A stretch of DNA of 64,000 bases from AG2 sp036493735 (lineage in GTDB: Bacteria > Gemmatimonadota > Gemmatimonadetes > Gemmatimonadales > Gemmatimonadaceae): assembly GCA_036493735.1 (NCBI GenBank), contig DASXPH010000141.1, positions 62,001-126,000 of the forward strand. The letters run 5' to 3'. The position numbers and the translations under genes were made by a program. The notes below the pieces were generated by a model that was given only the letters and a program-made list of their open reading frames with translations, did not search any database and had not been told where the DNA came from. The number at the start of each line of letters is the position of its first letter. Within the stretch, counting starts at the first letter, position 1. Below, in pieces: positions 38,650 to 46,672 of the stretch.

Positions 38650-40715
38650 CGGGGAAGGGCGAACGCGACGTACGTGCCCCCGCTCGGGGCGCCGTTCTTG
38701 CCGCCGCCGCAAGCAATGACGATATACTGGCGGCCGTCTACCATGTACGTTGCGGGCGTCGCGTTACCAGCGGCGGGAAGCGTGGCGCTCCAGAGGAGAC
38801 GTCCCGTGCGCTTGTCGAATGCGTGAAAGGTGTTGTCGTACGTCGTCGCGCCGATGAACAGGAGGCCATTCGACGTGACGATCGCGCCGCCGTAGTTGTC
38901 GCTGCCCGTGTTCCTGATTCCCTGCGCGGCGAGCTTTGGATATTCGCCGAACGGGATTTGCCATCGGATGCTGCCCTTGTTCAGGTCGATGGCCGAAAGT
39001 GTACCCCAGGGCGGTGCGATCGCCGGATAGCCCTCGTTGTCGAGAAAGATGTCGAAGTACGCGTTACGCCAGGGAACCCCGAAGGGATCTGGCCCGGCTG
39101 CCGCCGATCGGTCCTCGCCAGTAATGAGGAAATTGATAATATCGTTGAGTGCACGGCCCTCGAGCGCGCTGGCAAAGGCGGGCATGCGGCCCGTACCCTC
39201 GCGAATGATCTGCACGATCTGATCGCGCCCGCGGCGCTCTCCGACATCGACGAGCGACGGTGCCATGGCGCTCCCCTGACGGTTCTCACCATGGCAGCCC
39301 GCGCAGTTCGCAGCGTAGAGTGACTTGTCGCTGCGTGGGACGAGCTTGAGCAGCCACGCCATCTCGTTGGCGTTGACGTACAGCAGGCTCGTTGTCGGAT
39401 CGAAGGCCGGACCACCCCACTCGCCGCCGCCGTCCACGCCGGGAAAGAGGATCGTGCCTTTATCGTTAGGTGGATCGAACGGATCGCTCGTGCCATATTG
39501 CTCCCAGAGGCGGAGCGCGGCGGCGTGCGCCTCGGGCGTGCGCGTCGTGAGGTCGCTCTTCGTGATGCGCTGTCGCGTGAAGGGCGGCGGCAGCACGGGA
39601 AAATGCTGGCTCACCGCGGCGCGGTCGCCGGGAACTGTCGTCGGCGGCATATCACGATCGCGCACCGGGAAGAGCGGCTTGCCGGTTACGCGATCAAAGA
39701 CCCAGACGTGACCCGTCTTCGTGATCTGCGCGACCGCGTCCACGCGCTTGCCCTCATGCATCACCGTCACGAGTACAGGGGCGGCCGGAAGATCACGGTC
39801 CCAGAGGTCGTGCCGCAGCACCTGATAATGCCAGACGTGACGCCCCGTGCGCGCGTCGAGGGCGATCACGCTATTGGCGTACAGGTCGTCGCCGATCCTG
39901 TTGCCGCCCCAGAAGTCATACGACGCCGAGCCTGTCGCCACGAAAGCCATTGCGCGCTTCGCGTCGAGGGTGACGCCGGACCAGGCGTTGACACCACCGG
40001 TGATCTTCCACGCGTCCGGAGGCCACGTCTCGTACCCCGGCTCTCCCGGGTGCGGAATCGTGTGAAAGCTCCAGGTGAGCTTTCCCGTTCGGATATCATA
40101 AGCGCGAATGTCGCCAGGCGCGCTCGGGAGCGCCTCGGGCACGGTGCTTCCCATGATGAGCAAGTTCTCAAAGACGATGCCGGGCGTGCTCGCGCTTACC
40201 GAAAGCCCCTCGACAGGCCGGCCGAGTCCAGCGCGCAGATCGACCCAACCGCTGTCGCCGAAGCTCGGGATCGGGCGTCCCGTGCGACGATCGAGCGCGT
40301 AGAGGCGATTGCGATAGTTGAAAATCACCCGGTCGCCGGTGACGACGACCCCCCGATGCCGGATGCGCGACGATGGCGGCTTGCCGTTGTTCGGGTCGAA
40401 GCTCCAGAGCTCCTTGCCTGTTGCGGCGTCCAGGGCGAAGACGCGCAGCTTTGGAGACGTGCCATACAGCACCCCGCCTACGACCACCGGATTCGTCTGC
40501 ATCTCGGAGCCGGCGAACTCGTCGTGCGTTTCGTAGGTCCACGCGACAGCGAGCTGTCTAACGTTGGCGGGGGTAATCTGCGCCAGCGTCGTGTAGTGCG
40601 TGTGATCGTCGCTTCCGCCGTAGACGGGCCAATCGGCGCGCTGCTGCGCCTGCGCTACCGTCGTCCGCACCTCGAGTGCGAGCGCCACCGCGAGTATGAC
40701 GCCATGTGTTCGCAT
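38646..40715 (-). CDS. Periplasmic PQQ-dependent dehydrogenase with cytochrome c domain
   Basis: 689 aa. Signal peptide (AVALALEVRTTVAQA), then an eight-bladed quinoprotein propeller with repeated W-motifs (DAATGKELWSF, DARTGRHVWHY, DKRTGRLLWSA). A cytochrome c domain is inserted around residues 470-550, with heme motif AANCAGCHG and the axial Met probably in GTGRMPAFASAL. The insertion between blades, rather than at a terminus, is a known variant of glucose or alcohol dehydrogenases. It oxidises a sugar or alcohol in the periplasm and passes electrons to its own heme. Substrate not determinable. Confidence 0.87.
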   Translation of the reverse strand: MRTHGVILAVALALEVRTTVAQAQQRADWPVYGGSDDHTHYTTLAQITPANVRQLAVAWTYETHDEFAGSEMQTNPVVVGGVLYGTSPKLRVFALDAATGKELWSFDPNNGKPPSSRIRHRGVVVTGDRVIFNYRNRLYALDRRTGRPIPSFGDSGWVDLRAGLGRPVEGLSVSASTPGIVFENLLIMGSTVPEALPSAPGDIRAYDIRTGKLTWSFHTIPHPGEPGYETWPPDAWKITGGVNAWSGVTLDAKRAMAFVATGSASYDFWGGNRIGDDLYANSVIALDARTGRHVWHYQVLRHDLWDRDLPAAPVLVTVMHEGKRVDAVAQITKTGHVWVFDRVTGKPLFPVRDRDMPPTTVPGDRAAVSQHFPVLPPPFTRQRITKSDLTTRTPEAHAAALRLWEQYGTSDPFDPPNDKGTILFPGVDGGGEWGGPAFDPTTSLLYVNANEMAWLLKLVPRSDKSLYAANCAGCHGENRQGSAMAPSLVDVGERRGRDQIVQIIREGTGRMPAFASALEGRALNDIINFLITGEDRSAAAGPDPFGVPWRNAYFDIFLDNEGYPAIAPPWGTLSAIDLNKGSIRWQIPFGEYPKLAAQGIRNTGSDNYGGAIVTSNGLLFIGATTYDNTFHAFDKRTGRLLWSATLPAAGNATPATYMVDGRQYIVIACGGGKNGAPSGGTYVAFALPR

Positions 40716-40770
40716 GGGCTGATACTACACGCGGCGTGCATTCGCGCGAGAGGTGCGCTTCGACGGAACA

Positions 40771-40799
40771 GCAGACCCTTCGCTTCGCTCAGGATGACA
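40771..40799 (-). repeat. Dispersed repeat copy, minus orientation
   Basis: GCAGACCCTTCGCTTCGCTC followed by AGGATGACA, the reverse form of the repeat at 42254-42291. It overlaps the 3' end of the lipoprotein gene at 40789 and supplies its TGA stop and the last few codons (LLSS). Confidence 0.55.
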
Positions 40800-41283
40800 G
40801 AAGCGTCGCCGCGGTCCACTGGTAGCGGTACGTCGCGGCGTGGCCCTCACCGGCCAGGTCCTGCTGAATGGTGAGGATGCCGTCGGCGAGCGTACCGGTG
40901 AACTCGACGTTCTGGAGATAGCTCGAGGAGCACTGCAGCTGGGCGCCCGATCGCGTGCATTCGCCGCGATCGACGTGCGTCACGCGCGCGCCCAGCCTGC
41001 CGTCGATGAACGCGTCGTGGCTGACGCGCTGCTCGTAGTGACCGGTCGCGTCGATGGTGATCGAGCCCGAGGTGGCGACGATCCTCAGATGGAACGACGG
41101 GTCGGGATCGGCCACGACGATGCCATCGAAAACGGTCGCAGGTAGGGCAACGTTCTCGGCGGCAACGAGCGCGAACTCACCGATCGACCTATCAGCTGTT
41201 TCGGTGGGTGATGTCTTCTCACAGGCAATGAGGGCGGCGGTCAGTGTGACGAGTGTGGCTAGGCGAAGCGTTCTGAGAGCCAT
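40789..41283 (-). CDS. Hypothetical lipoprotein
   Basis: 164 aa with lipobox LIAC at residues 18-21 and a Thr/Ser-rich linker. The rest looks like a small beta-barrel or lipocalin-type fold (SITIDATGHYEQRV, LQNVEFTGTLADGILTI). Unrecognised family. Its C-terminus runs into a dispersed repeat. Exported and lipid-anchored; function unknown. Confidence 0.7.
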   Translation of the reverse strand: MALRTLRLATLVTLTAALIACEKTSPTETADRSIGEFALVAAENVALPATVFDGIVVADPDPSFHLRIVATSGSITIDATGHYEQRVSHDAFIDGRLGARVTHVDRGECTRSGAQLQCSSSYLQNVEFTGTLADGILTIQQDLAGEGHAATYRYQWTAATLLSS

Positions 41284-41354
41284 TGGTCTTTCAGGGTTCT
41301 GGTCATCGTGAATAGCGGTTCGACGCTACATAACGAGCGCCAGCGGTTTTTGTG

Positions 41355-42182
41355 TCAAAGCGTGACCGCGACGACCTCGAGGTACTCCGATTCCACGCGC
41401 GTGGTTCCGTCGGTCGCGCGATTGTGCTCCCACCAAAGCTGTTCGAGATCGCGGCGCAGGGACTCGCGCCCGTCGTCAGGCAGTGTCGCGAAGGCGCGCA
41501 ATGTCGGCCCGTACCATAGTCGGAACTCGGTGACGACCTGTTCAGGCGAGAAGGGATATTCGAAGGTGATGGTGCGCCGTGTGAGAGCGAGGCTCTTGCA
41601 GGCGGCGGCCAGCCGTTCGCGGACGGTGTCTTCGGCCCCCCACAGCAGTGGGGATAGCGCGCCTGCAGCCGGCGGCGCGTACGCAAGAGTGATCTTCAGC
41701 ATCTGCCCGATGAAACCGCCGGTCGTCCAGTTGGCCATGGCAATTCGGCCCCCAGAGCGCGTGACGCGGAGCAGTTCGGCGACGGCGCGCTCGGGGCGCG
41801 CGGCGAACATCGCCCCGAACATCGTCACCGTCGTATCGAAGCGGCTGCTCTCGTAAGGCAGCTGCTCGGCGTCGCCGACGTCGAACGCGATGTCGAGCGA
41901 TTCGGCCGCGGCGCGGGTCCTGGCTTGCGCGATGAGATTGGGTGCGATGTCGACTCCCGTGACGTCTGCGCGGGCCCGCGCCGCGGGAATGGCGAGATTA
42001 CCGGTGCCGCACGCGACGTCGAGCACGCGCTCTCTGCTCTCGAGCTCGAGTCGCGCGATGAACTCCGCCGCGCCGGCTATATATCCGAGCGCGATCCTTC
42101 CGAAATCACCGGATGTCCAGGTGGCGCGCACGCGCTCCGTGACCGGGTCGGAGATATGTATTGAATCGACGGTGGTAGACAT
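41355..42182 (-). CDS. Class I SAM-dependent methyltransferase
   Basis: 275 aa. Motif I VLDVACGTGNLAIPAA, motif II region GDAEQLPYESSRFD, motif III LLRVTRSGGRIAMANW: a complete Methyltransf_11/25-type domain. The C-terminal 90 residues are a cap. Substrate unknown. An in-frame stop and no coupled neighbour indicate a single-gene unit. Confidence 0.86.
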   Translation of the reverse strand: MSTTVDSIHISDPVTERVRATWTSGDFGRIALGYIAGAAEFIARLELESRERVLDVACGTGNLAIPAARARADVTGVDIAPNLIAQARTRAAAESLDIAFDVGDAEQLPYESSRFDTTVTMFGAMFAARPERAVAELLRVTRSGGRIAMANWTTGGFIGQMLKITLAYAPPAAGALSPLLWGAEDTVRERLAAACKSLALTRRTITFEYPFSPEQVVTEFRLWYGPTLRAFATLPDDGRESLRRDLEQLWWEHNRATDGTTRVESEYLEVVAVTL

Positions 42183-42216
42183 TGGATCTAATCGGTGATG
42201 AGTGAACGGTGGTAGG

Positions 42217-42295
42217 GAAAAGCAGACCCCCCGGTACGCTCGGGATGAGCTAGTGTCATCCCGAGGAACGAAGCGACGAGGAGATCTGCTTTTTC
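42217..42295. terminator. Large hairpin made of two opposed repeat copies
   Basis: AAAAGCAGA...CGGGATGA (42217-42248) and TCATCCCG...TCTGCTTTTT (42256-42294) are inverted copies of the dispersed repeat, forming a long stem with A- and T-tracts at the ends. It lies just beyond the stop of the cupin gene and upstream of the methyltransferase gene, both on the minus strand, so it most likely terminates cupin transcription. Confidence 0.6.
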
Positions 42296-42301
42296 AATCC
42301 G

Positions 42302-42799
42302 CTACTGTGCCTTGGTCGGATCGTCGGCGGGGTTGACGTACGTGAGCTGGAAGGGGCCGATCGCGTGCACCTGCACGATCGTCTCCCCGCGCGCCATTGC
42401 GTAATGCGCGTGGTTCGCGGGAATGCTCGCGAACCCGTCACGGCCGAACGCCTTCATGTTCGACTCGACGAACTGCTCACCCATGCCGGCGAGGAAGGTG
42501 CCCTTCAGAACCGTCACGTTCTCGATCGTGGGATGTGTATGCGGCGCAATCTTGTACCCGTTCGGGAAGCGGAGCCTAACGGTGAACTCGTTCCCGGTGC
42601 CCGGGTCGCCCTGAAGGACGGCCATCTGCGCGCCCTTGGGGAAGATCGGCGGTGCCGGACCCCACTGGATGTCCTCCTGCGGCGCAGCGGTCGAGACGAG
42701 CGAGAGGAGCGGCGTGGTCGGTGTACGAGAGCCGGATCCGTCTCTCGAGCAAGCGATGATCCCGAACGCCGTCGCGATGAGAATAGCGATTCTGCGCAT
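42302..42799 (-). CDS. Cupin-domain lipoprotein
   Basis: 165 aa. Lipobox GIIAC near residue 17, then a single cupin barrel: PHTHPTIENVTVLKG (metal-binding His/His/Glu) and FASIPANHAHYAMA (second motif His). Small exported metal-binding protein; could be an enzyme or a sugar- or signal-binding protein. Ends 7 nt from a large repeat hairpin. Confidence 0.82.
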   Translation of the reverse strand: MRRIAILIATAFGIIACSRDGSGSRTPTTPLLSLVSTAAPQEDIQWGPAPPIFPKGAQMAVLQGDPGTGNEFTVRLRFPNGYKIAPHTHPTIENVTVLKGTFLAGMGEQFVESNMKAFGRDGFASIPANHAHYAMARGETIVQVHAIGPFQLTYVNPADDPTKAQ

Positions 42800-42960
42800 G
42801 GTGGTTCTCCGATGATTGGTCGTTGCTCGGCGCTATGCCGGGCACGCGGCGCAGGATACCGATCGCCGCGCGACGTCACATCGTGGAAAACACGGAGCTT
42901 TTCCGCGGCAGTACGGGAGAATTGGCGGTATTGTACGGGTCCCGTCGCCGATGACGCGGG

Positions 42961-45900
42961 TTACCGAGGCGGTTTGTGACCGAGCCGAGCGACGCCTTCC
43001 TGTACTGCCCAGGCAGCGAGCTGAGAGCGCGATGTGAAATTCAGCTTCGCCAGCGCGCTGGCGACGTAACCCTCGACGGTGCGTTCGCCGATTCCGAGAG
43101 CCCGCGCGATCGCACGATTGGCGCTGCCCTGCGCTACCAGTTCGGCCACATCGCGCTCACGGCGGGTAAGACCCCCCAAGGCTTCCTTCGCCGCGCGGCG
43201 TGGCGAGGGCGGTGGGCCGACCGGAACGATGTCGTCGAGACCTCGCACGAATGCGTTGCGAAGTTGCTCATCGGTAATCCTTGCCGCGAGGTCGTCGGCG
43301 ATGGTTCGAGCGGCGTCGAACGCGTGGCGCGCCTCGAGGCGCTGGCGCTGCAATCGATGCAGGTGACCGCGCCCCGCTTCCACACGCCACATCATCGTCG
43401 CGGCTCCTTGCGCGGACGCTTCAATATGAGCGACATCGAACGCGGCGGCCGCATCGGCATAACGGCCGAGCGCAGTCAGCGCCTCGCCGCGGATGAGTGA
43501 GAGACGGGGGACGCCGAGGCTGGTCTCCGGATTCGTGGCGCGCTCTGTCGCCAGTCGTGCCTCGGCAATGGCATGCGCCTCGGCCGGCTCATGCCCAACG
43601 AGAGCCACCTCGGCGCGGGCGAGCCAGAGCCGGCGTTCGCCAAGAGTGAGCATGTCGCTGTCAGAACCGCGCGGCGCCCGGTCGGATGTCTCGAGCCTGG
43701 CGGCACTGTCCAGCAGCTCGAGCGCGGCGGAGAGGTCGCCAGTTTTCGCGCGCGCGACGCCCAGTGGGGCAGCGGTCCAGCGGATCCACACATAGGAGCC
43801 GAGTCGGCGCGCGATGGCGTGCGCAGACTCGAGTTGCTCGCGGGCGATGTCGGGTGCGAGCAGATCGAGCGACATGGCGCCGAGCAGGCGCAAGGTGCCT
43901 GCGGTCCATTCGAGGTGGTCGATCTCCCTCGCAAGAGCGAGCGCCTCACGAGCGAGTGGGATGGCGCGATCGTATTCGCCGCGCCAGGCCAGACAGTCGG
44001 CGGAGAGGAAGCGCGCGAACGCTTCGCCCGCGCGCCAGCCGATGTCATGAGCAGTACGCGCGGCACGAAGAGTACGGAGCTCCTCGGTCACGACGGGGCT
44101 CATGTACGGCGTCGTGGACGAGGACTGATACGACGGACTGCAGAGGGCAAGGAGCGCGAGAGCATTGGCGAAGCCGCGGCGATCCTGGGACTCACTGAAG
44201 AGCGTTAGCGAGCGCTCGTAATAAGTCGCGGCCTCGCGCTGTTCACCCGCGCAGTGGTGCGCCATGGCAATGAGGTCCACTGTCTCGGCGATCCCCCGTC
44301 GGTCGCCAATCCGCTCCACGATGGCGAGCGCCTCTTCGTGGAAGGGAAGTCCCTCGTGAGGCTGTTCTCGGTTGACATGCCAGTTGCCGACGCGGTTGAG
44401 ACTCCGCGCGAGCAGACTCTCGTCGCCCAGCGTGCGCGCGACGTTCAATGCCTCACGCCGATACTCCCCCGCGCGATTGTAGTCTCGCGCGGCCCAGAGC
44501 AGGCCGAGGGCGTACAGTGCCTGCCACTCGGCGCGCGGGTCGGAGGCGTCGCGCGCGCGGCCGAGCGCGGTTGTGAAATCGTCATTGGCGCGCTGAAACT
44601 CGCCCAACGTTTCGAACGCCCTGCCGCGTGAGAGATAGAGGTCGGTGGGTGGACGCACGCCGGAGCGCTCGAGCGCGGCGAAAGAACGGTCGAGATGAGC
44701 GACGGCCTCACGCGGCGCGGAGAGGGCGAGTGCGTGGCGAGCGGCACGCGCCGAGTAGTCGGCAGCACGTTCCCAGTCCCCCGATTCCCAGCTGTGATAT
44801 GCAAGAGACTCGACGACCGCGTCGAGCTCGTGGGCGTGCTGTTGCTCGAGAGCGGCCGCCACCTCGCGATGCAGCGCCACGCGCTCGCGCGCAAGAAGCT
44901 CGGCGTAGATCGCTTCACGCGTGAGAGCATGACGGAAGGCGAAGCGGTCGGCCGACTCTTCGACCACGAGCTGCGCCGCAATGAGCTCTTTGACGAGGAC
45001 GAGCAGCGCCCCTTCGTCGAGATTGCTCAGGGCGCGCAGCAGATCGAAGTCGAAGCGGCGGCCCGCGATCGCGGCCATCGATGCCACGGAGCGCGCGGGC
45101 ACGCTGAGCGACGCGAGGCGCCGTCGCACGGCTTCGACGGCGGTGCGGGGAACGCGGACGCGCTCGAGTGGCCTGGCGCGCCAGCCCGCGCCGGTGTGCG
45201 CCAGATCGCCGGCCGTGATGAGAGACTTGAGCGTTTCCTCAACGAAAAATGGATTCCCTTCGGTGAGTCCGTGCAGAACATGGACGAACTCCGCGCCGAG
45301 CTGTTCGCGTGATCCGAAGATCGCCTGCAACATCGCTCCAACGTCGTCGCGGCCGAGTCGCTCGACGGGGAGGTCAGCGACGATTCGGGCGCGTTCGAGA
45401 TCGGCCACCAGCCGGGCGAGGCGCGGACCTGCCTCCTCGCCGCGATACGTGAGGCCGATGACCACCGGCTGCGAGACGTGCGTCCGCGCGAGATGAAACA
45501 CCAGTTCGAGGGTCGCGTCGTCGCTCCAGTGCACGTCCTCGAGCGAGAGGAAGACGGGCTGCGTGCGGGCGAGCTGCGTAATGGCGAGCGCCAGCACGTG
45601 GAAGAGCCGCCGGCGGTCGGACTCCGGGTCGACGCTCGGATTGGGCGTCGATTCTGGCAGAAGCAGCCGCAACTCGGGAAAGAAGGCGACGAGATCACTC
45701 GCCGCCGGCGCGAGTACGTGATTGACGATCGCGGGCGACGTTGCGCTGGCGAGCAGGCGCACGAGGTCCAGCAGGGGCGCGTACGGAATGGACCGCTCGG
45801 CCTCGAAGCACGCGCCCTGCAGGATGAAGAAGCCGGCCGCGCGCGCCTCGTCGGTCATGGCGCGCAGCAGCCGGGACTTTCCCACGCCCGCCTCACCGAC

Positions 45901-46017
45901 GATCAGCGCGACGCGACCGCTGCCGCCGCGTGCCTGTTCGAGCACGCGGCGCACGGCGGCAATCTGCGTATCCCGGCCGACGAGCGTCGGACAGACGACA
46001 TCGTGCTGGAGGTGCAT
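42961..46017 (-). CDS. LuxR-family regulator with ATPase and TPR domains (LAL type)
   Basis: 1018-aa large ATP-binding regulator. N-terminal AAA/STAND ATPase with Walker A GEAGVGKS near residue 42 and Walker B LSLEDVHW. A long TPR-like sensor region spans about 380-930. The C-terminal LuxR helix-turn-helix is LTRRERDVAELVAQGSANRA, with GIGERTVEGYVASAL as the recognition helix. Such proteins bind an inducer via the TPR region and ATP, then activate transcription. No obvious target nearby. No CCTAACG motif occurs between 42581 and 46829, the longest gap in the window. Confidence 0.9.
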   Translation of the reverse strand: MHLQHDVVCPTLVGRDTQIAAVRRVLEQARGGSGRVALIVGEAGVGKSRLLRAMTDEARAAGFFILQGACFEAERSIPYAPLLDLVRLLASATSPAIVNHVLAPAASDLVAFFPELRLLLPESTPNPSVDPESDRRRLFHVLALAITQLARTQPVFLSLEDVHWSDDATLELVFHLARTHVSQPVVIGLTYRGEEAGPRLARLVADLERARIVADLPVERLGRDDVGAMLQAIFGSREQLGAEFVHVLHGLTEGNPFFVEETLKSLITAGDLAHTGAGWRARPLERVRVPRTAVEAVRRRLASLSVPARSVASMAAIAGRRFDFDLLRALSNLDEGALLVLVKELIAAQLVVEESADRFAFRHALTREAIYAELLARERVALHREVAAALEQQHAHELDAVVESLAYHSWESGDWERAADYSARAARHALALSAPREAVAHLDRSFAALERSGVRPPTDLYLSRGRAFETLGEFQRANDDFTTALGRARDASDPRAEWQALYALGLLWAARDYNRAGEYRREALNVARTLGDESLLARSLNRVGNWHVNREQPHEGLPFHEEALAIVERIGDRRGIAETVDLIAMAHHCAGEQREAATYYERSLTLFSESQDRRGFANALALLALCSPSYQSSSTTPYMSPVVTEELRTLRAARTAHDIGWRAGEAFARFLSADCLAWRGEYDRAIPLAREALALAREIDHLEWTAGTLRLLGAMSLDLLAPDIAREQLESAHAIARRLGSYVWIRWTAAPLGVARAKTGDLSAALELLDSAARLETSDRAPRGSDSDMLTLGERRLWLARAEVALVGHEPAEAHAIAEARLATERATNPETSLGVPRLSLIRGEALTALGRYADAAAAFDVAHIEASAQGAATMMWRVEAGRGHLHRLQRQRLEARHAFDAARTIADDLAARITDEQLRNAFVRGLDDIVPVGPPPSPRRAAKEALGGLTRRERDVAELVAQGSANRAIARALGIGERTVEGYVASALAKLNFTSRSQLAAWAVQEGVARLGHKPPR

Positions 46018-46090
46018 GACGGGGACGGTGCGATGGTCGGGGCCCTCTCGTCAAGCACTCTTTTACTACCGTCACGATCCCGAGGGGATT

Positions 46091-46119
46091 AACCACAGAA
46101 GACACGGAGAACACAGAGG
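46091..46119 (+). repeat. Left inverted repeat of GxxExxY element
   Basis: 29 nt, AACCACAGAAGACACGGAG followed by AACACAGAGG. It matches the reverse complement of 46626-46654 at 24 of 29 positions. Internally it is a loose ~10-nt tandem of GACACRGAG units. Together with the right copy it brackets the GxxExxY gene. Confidence 0.75.
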
Positions 46120-46212
46120 TCTGACACAGCACGACGCTCCCTCTGCATTCGTCTGTTCCTTGATGTACTGAAATGATCCGAGGCAGCCGGCGCTGAGGTC
46201 AAGATTTGTCGA

Positions 46213-46620
46213 ATGATCGATCGAATAAGACTGATACGACCACTCCAACTGAATGAAATCAGCGGTGAAGTCGTGGATTCGGCGTTCCGCGTTCACACGA
46301 CATTTGGACCAGGACTATTGGAAAGCCCCTACCGCGACTGTCTCGCTTATGAGCTCAGATCCAGAGGCCTGACCGCGGAGACCGAAGTGCCGGTACCCGT
46401 CGTTTACGGCGACCTCCACATCAAGGTGGCCTATCGAATCGATCTCCTCGTGGAGGGCACAGTGGTAGTAGAGGCAAAATCTGTTAGCAAACTGCACCCA
46501 GTACACCGAGCTCAAATCCTCTGCCACCAGAGGCTCGCCGGCCACCGCGTCGGGTTGTTGATCAACTTCAATGTCGCGCGCCTCCGCGATGGCATCGAGC
46601 GTTTCATGATCGATGTCTAA
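46213..46620 (+). CDS. GxxExxY protein
   Basis: 135 aa. Family signature GLLESPY (G-x-x-E-x-x-Y), preceded by HTTFGPG. The downstream segment YRIDLLVEGTVVVEAKSVSKL fits the PD-(D/E)xK nuclease-like fold (D...ExK). Such proteins recur in many phyla, often between short repeats; function is not established. The gene starts 93 nt after a left repeat and ends 5 nt before the right one, so the 564-bp unit looks like an insertable cassette. Confidence 0.85.
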   Translation: MIDRIRLIRPLQLNEISGEVVDSAFRVHTTFGPGLLESPYRDCLAYELRSRGLTAETEVPVPVVYGDLHIKVAYRIDLLVEGTVVVEAKSVSKLHPVHRAQILCHQRLAGHRVGLLINFNVARLRDGIERFMIDV

Positions 46621-46625
46621 ACAGC

Positions 46626-46654
46626 CCTCCGTGTCCTCCAAGTCCTCTGTGGTT
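46626..46654 (-). repeat. Right inverted repeat of GxxExxY element
   Basis: 29 nt, starting CCTCCGTGTCCTCC and ending CTCTGTGGTT. It is the reverse complement of the left repeat at 24 of 29 positions. Begins 5 nt after the GxxExxY stop and ends 18 nt before the 3' end of the DNA ligase gene. Confidence 0.75.
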
Positions 46655-46672
46655 TCAAGACGACGCCGAACC

